The notes below the pieces were generated by a model. It made no database searches. It was not told the DNA's origin and saw only the letters and a list, made by a program, of their open reading frames with translations. From Dyadobacter sandarakinus (lineage in GTDB: Bacteria > Bacteroidota > Bacteroidia > Cytophagales > Spirosomataceae): 64,000 nt of DNA. Positions 61,810 to 64,000 of this stretch are shown one piece after another (position 1 is the first letter of the stretch; every line of letters begins with the position of its first letter). The stretch is taken from positions 3,350,001 through 3,414,000 of the forward strand of contig NZ_CP056775.1 of NCBI RefSeq assembly GCF_016894445.1, given 5' to 3'. Made by a program: the position numbers and the translations under genes.

Positions 61810-62630
61810 GAAATAACCTGCATTGGCAAAGGTGAAAAAGAATGATTTAAAGGACCGGGACCGTGGCCGGTAATAACATCCCTGCCGTGGCCGATCGCTC
61901 CCGCAACATACTGATGTGCTAGTACCACGGCGTCAGTAAGGGAATGCCCGAGGGCCACATACGTGGCGATGGCAGAAGATAGTGTGCAGCCTGTTCCGTG
62001 TACATTCGGGCTGCGGATATAGTCGCTTTCCAGTACCAGGCTGCCGGTATTTTGGAGGGCCAGTACATCCCGGATCACCGGTCCTGCAAGGTGCCCGCCT
62101 TTGAGTAGCACTGCCTTGCAGCCTTTTTCAAGCAGGATACCGGCCGCATGCTGCATGCTTTTCAAATCGGTTATTTTTTCAGAAACCAGGATTTCTGCCT
62201 CGTCAATATTGGGCGTAATGAGGTCGGCGCGGGTAAGCAGCTCCTGCCACAATGCATCCACTGCATCCTCCCGGATCAGCCTGCTGCCGCTTGTAGACAC
62301 CATGACGGGATCGAAAACAACAAAGCGAGGCTGGTAATCTGCCAGTGCACCCGCGATTACCTGCGCTGTTTCGGCCGTATTGACCATCCCGATTTTGACT
62401 GCGTCAATGGTAAAATCTTCAAATACAGCTTCCAGCTGCTGACGTAAAAATTCGGGTGGCACCGCATGAATGGCGCGGACGCCGGTAGTGTTCTGGGCAG
62501 TGAGCGCCGTGATGGCTGACGTACCATAAGCTCCCAGTGCAGCCACGGTTTTGAGGTCAGCCTGAATGCCCGCTCCCCCGCCGCTGTCAGAGCCGGCTAT
62601 GGTAAGTACAGTAGGATATCGTTTAATCAT
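61806..62630 (-). CDS. thiD: Hydroxymethylpyrimidine/phosphomethylpyrimidine kinase
   Basis: 274 residues of the ribokinase-like ThiD family: LTIAGSDSGGGAGIQADLKT at the N-terminus, DPVMVSTSG in the middle, and NVHGTGCTLSSAIA with the anion hole and catalytic Asp region. It makes HMP-diphosphate in the cytoplasm, one of the two substrates joined by ThiE. It overlaps tenA by 4 nt and follows thiE by 27 bp. Confidence 0.96.
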   Translation of the reverse strand: MIKRYPTVLTIAGSDSGGGAGIQADLKTVAALGAYGTSAITALTAQNTTGVRAIHAVPPEFLRQQLEAVFEDFTIDAVKIGMVNTAETAQVIAGALADYQPRFVVFDPVMVSTSGSRLIREDAVDALWQELLTRADLITPNIDEAEILVSEKITDLKSMQHAAGILLEKGCKAVLLKGGHLAGPVIRDVLALQNTGSLVLESDYIRSPNVHGTGCTLSSAIATYVALGHSLTDAVVLAHQYVAGAIGHGRDVITGHGPGPLNHSFSPLPMQVIS

Positions 62631-62657
62631 GGTGGAAATGGGAATAAGGTCCTTTTA

Positions 62658-63308
62658 TCAGAGCCTGTTTTTTTTACCTGAAATAACAGCCTTCCGAAGC
62701 TGCTCCGCGGCATACCCGGGGAAAGCCGCGCTGCAAATGGCCGATACCACCGCTATGCCGCTTGCACCATGTTGTATAGCCTGCGTCACGTTTTCGGTGT
62801 TAATGCCTCCGATGACCACCAGCGGGTGACGGCTCACTTTCGCTGCCTGCTGCAACCCGGCCATGCCCCAGGCGGTCCCGGTATCCGGTTTAGTAGGTGT
62901 ATCAAAAAGAGGGCTGATGGCCAGGTAGCTGATTTCCCAATCATTTGCCTCCTCAACATTTGCCATATTCTCCGCAGAAATACCCACGATGCTTTGGCCC
63001 GGAAGTACCTGGCGGAGCTGGTGATAATGCATGTCGCTTTGCCCGACGTGAACACCATCGGCGCCGGCTGCCAGCGCAACGTCCACACGGTCGTTAATGA
63101 TGAGCGGAACATTGTATGGAGCCAGCAGCTCTTTCATTTTGGAGGCTTTATCAATAAAATCCCGGGTGTCCAGGTTTTTTTCTCGAAGCTGTACCAGGGA
63201 TACGCCTCCTTTTACAGCCTCTTCCACAATCCAAAACAGATCACGACCAAGGCAGGCGGCCTCGTCGGTGACAAGGTACAGATCCAGAGGAAGTGTGCTA
63301 GCGGACAT
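62658..63308 (-). CDS. thiE: Thiamin-phosphate synthase
   Basis: 216 residues from the ATG at 63308; a longer open frame upstream lies inside thiM and is not coding. The TIM-barrel has LYLVTDEA at the start, GVSLVQLREKNLDTRDFI, ADGVHVGQSDMHYHQLR and VVIGGINTENV, the phosphate-binding end. It joins HMP-diphosphate to thiazole phosphate. It overlaps thiM by 11 nt, in the order thiM-thiE-thiD-tenA. Confidence 0.95.
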   Translation of the reverse strand: MSASTLPLDLYLVTDEAACLGRDLFWIVEEAVKGGVSLVQLREKNLDTRDFIDKASKMKELLAPYNVPLIINDRVDVALAAGADGVHVGQSDMHYHQLRQVLPGQSIVGISAENMANVEEANDWEISYLAISPLFDTPTKPDTGTAWGMAGLQQAAKVSRHPLVVIGGINTENVTQAIQHGASGIAVVSAICSAAFPGYAAEQLRKAVISGKKNRL

Positions 63309-64000
63309 CAGCAGAACGATCCGGTGAAACGCTGATACGGGTAAGTTCAGCAAGGTGGTCCGGCGATACGGCCAGTGCATCCAGGAATGCAACCTGGAAA
63401 GACCCCGGGAGCTGGGCATGACGATAGGCGAGCTCGCCGCATACGCCCATGGTCGCTGCCGCAGATACGGCTGCCGCCAGCGGGTCGCTACATACCGCAG
63501 CATAGGCGCCGGCAATTGCCGAAGCTGAGCACCCCATTCCGGTAATACGTGTCATCAGCGGCACACCATTTGAGATGTAATACACCTTTCCATTCCCAAC
63601 AATCAGGTCGGTAACCCCGCTCACACTGACAACCGATCCGAAGCGGCGGTTCAATGCCAGCGCGGCATCCAGGCTCTGGTCGGAGGAGGCGGTACTGTCC
63701 ACTCCTTTGGTAGTGATGTTTGCACCGGCCAGTGCCATGATCTCAGAGGCATTGCCCCGGATAATGGCGGGCGGGGCGGTTTCCAGGAGCTGTGTCAGTA
63801 CCTGATTGCGGTACGAAGTGGCACCCGCTCCTACCGGATCCAGGACAATGGGCTTGCCGAGGGCAGCCGCACGGCTCATGGCCAGCTTCATGCCTTCTGC
63901 CCAGGATGCAGACAGTGTACCAATGTTGACCACGAGCGCGCCGGCAATGCTCACCATTTCCTCCACTTCTTCCACCGCATGCGCCATCACCGGCGATGCA
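63298..64000 (-). CDS. thiM: Hydroxyethylthiazole kinase, N-terminus beyond the window
   Basis: The frame stays open to the window edge; about 234 residues are seen and roughly the first 35-45 are missing. Motifs: NIGTLSASWAEGMKLAM, LDPVGAGATSYRN, GNASEIMALAG and the late ITGMGCSASAIAGA. It phosphorylates salvaged thiazole alcohol for ThiE. A TPP riboswitch, if present, would lie upstream outside the window. Confidence 0.94.
   Translation of the reverse strand, partial: ASPVMAHAVEEVEEMVSIAGALVVNIGTLSASWAEGMKLAMSRAAALGKPIVLDPVGAGATSYRNQVLTQLLETAPPAIIRGNASEIMALAGANITTKGVDSTASSDQSLDAALALNRRFGSVVSVSGVTDLIVGNGKVYYISNGVPLMTRITGMGCSASAIAGAYAAVCSDPLAAAVSAAATMGVCGELAYRHAQLPGSFQVAFLDALAVSPDHLAELTRISVSPDRSADVR

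Noticed and set aside
63309..63515. N-terminal extension of ThiE
   Set aside because: The frame upstream of 63308 is inside thiM and encodes a non-homologous, Arg-rich stretch; the usual ThiE start is at 63308.

Overview
The window reads as a chromosomal segment of a Bacteroidetes bacterium, most likely a cytophagal relative of Dyadobacter or Spirosoma. The evidence is the gene families (Wzi-type capsule protein, TonB receptor with a carboxypeptidase-like N-domain, DUF2911, DUF1361, GH127, GH1, many 800-residue FtsX/MacB permeases), a TAnnTTTG-type promoter before rplU, and weak or absent Shine-Dalgarno sequences. There are no rRNA, tRNA, CRISPR or insertion-sequence genes. Genus placement is an inference.

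Region 1 (1-25.8 kb) is mostly housekeeping: the end of a sugar kinase, recG, a four-gene envelope operon (DUF1361, dgkA, a membrane protein that looks like a fusion, a winged-helix regulator) behind a CAAAGTA-repeat operator, a redoxin/SMP-30 pair, rplU-rpmA, an Nfu protein, a protein carrying a terpene-cyclase-like DIDDTA motif that overlaps a ferredoxin-type reductase, a LacI regulator, an M1 aminopeptidase with rbfA and a LolC/E-like permease, rpiB, a LOG protein, an HhH protein, a DUF4097 protein, and an ECF sigma factor whose stop codon overlaps a probable CTG start of a GH1 beta-glucosidase.

Region 2 (25.8-61.1 kb) is the striking part. Nine paralogous 786-818-residue double-FtsX/MacB permeases lie in two arms. 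Between them are one MacB/LolD-type ATPase, one HlyD/MacA-type adaptor and a sigma-54-type response regulator with no histidine kinase beside it. Before the adaptor operon and before three further permease transcription units I find a shared inverted repeat, GTYCG-N4-YGRAC, followed 44-64 bp later by a YTGGYAY element resembling the -24 box of a sigma-54 promoter. Two of the four places have tandem sites exactly 20 bp apart. Together these units can account for all nine permeases, which suggests a single regulon. Inserted in this region are a Wzi protein, GH127, a TonB receptor, a flavin split-barrel protein, a 2TM protein and a small Spy/CpxP-like secreted protein.

Between many of the permease genes lie unusual intergenic modules of heptanucleotide repeats (GGCTTTC, GGCTTTT, GGCGGTC, GGAGGAA and complements) arranged as inverted arms around an AT-rich core. 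Region 3 (61.1-64 kb) is a thiamin salvage operon, thiM-thiE-thiD-tenA, on the minus strand; thiM runs out of the window.
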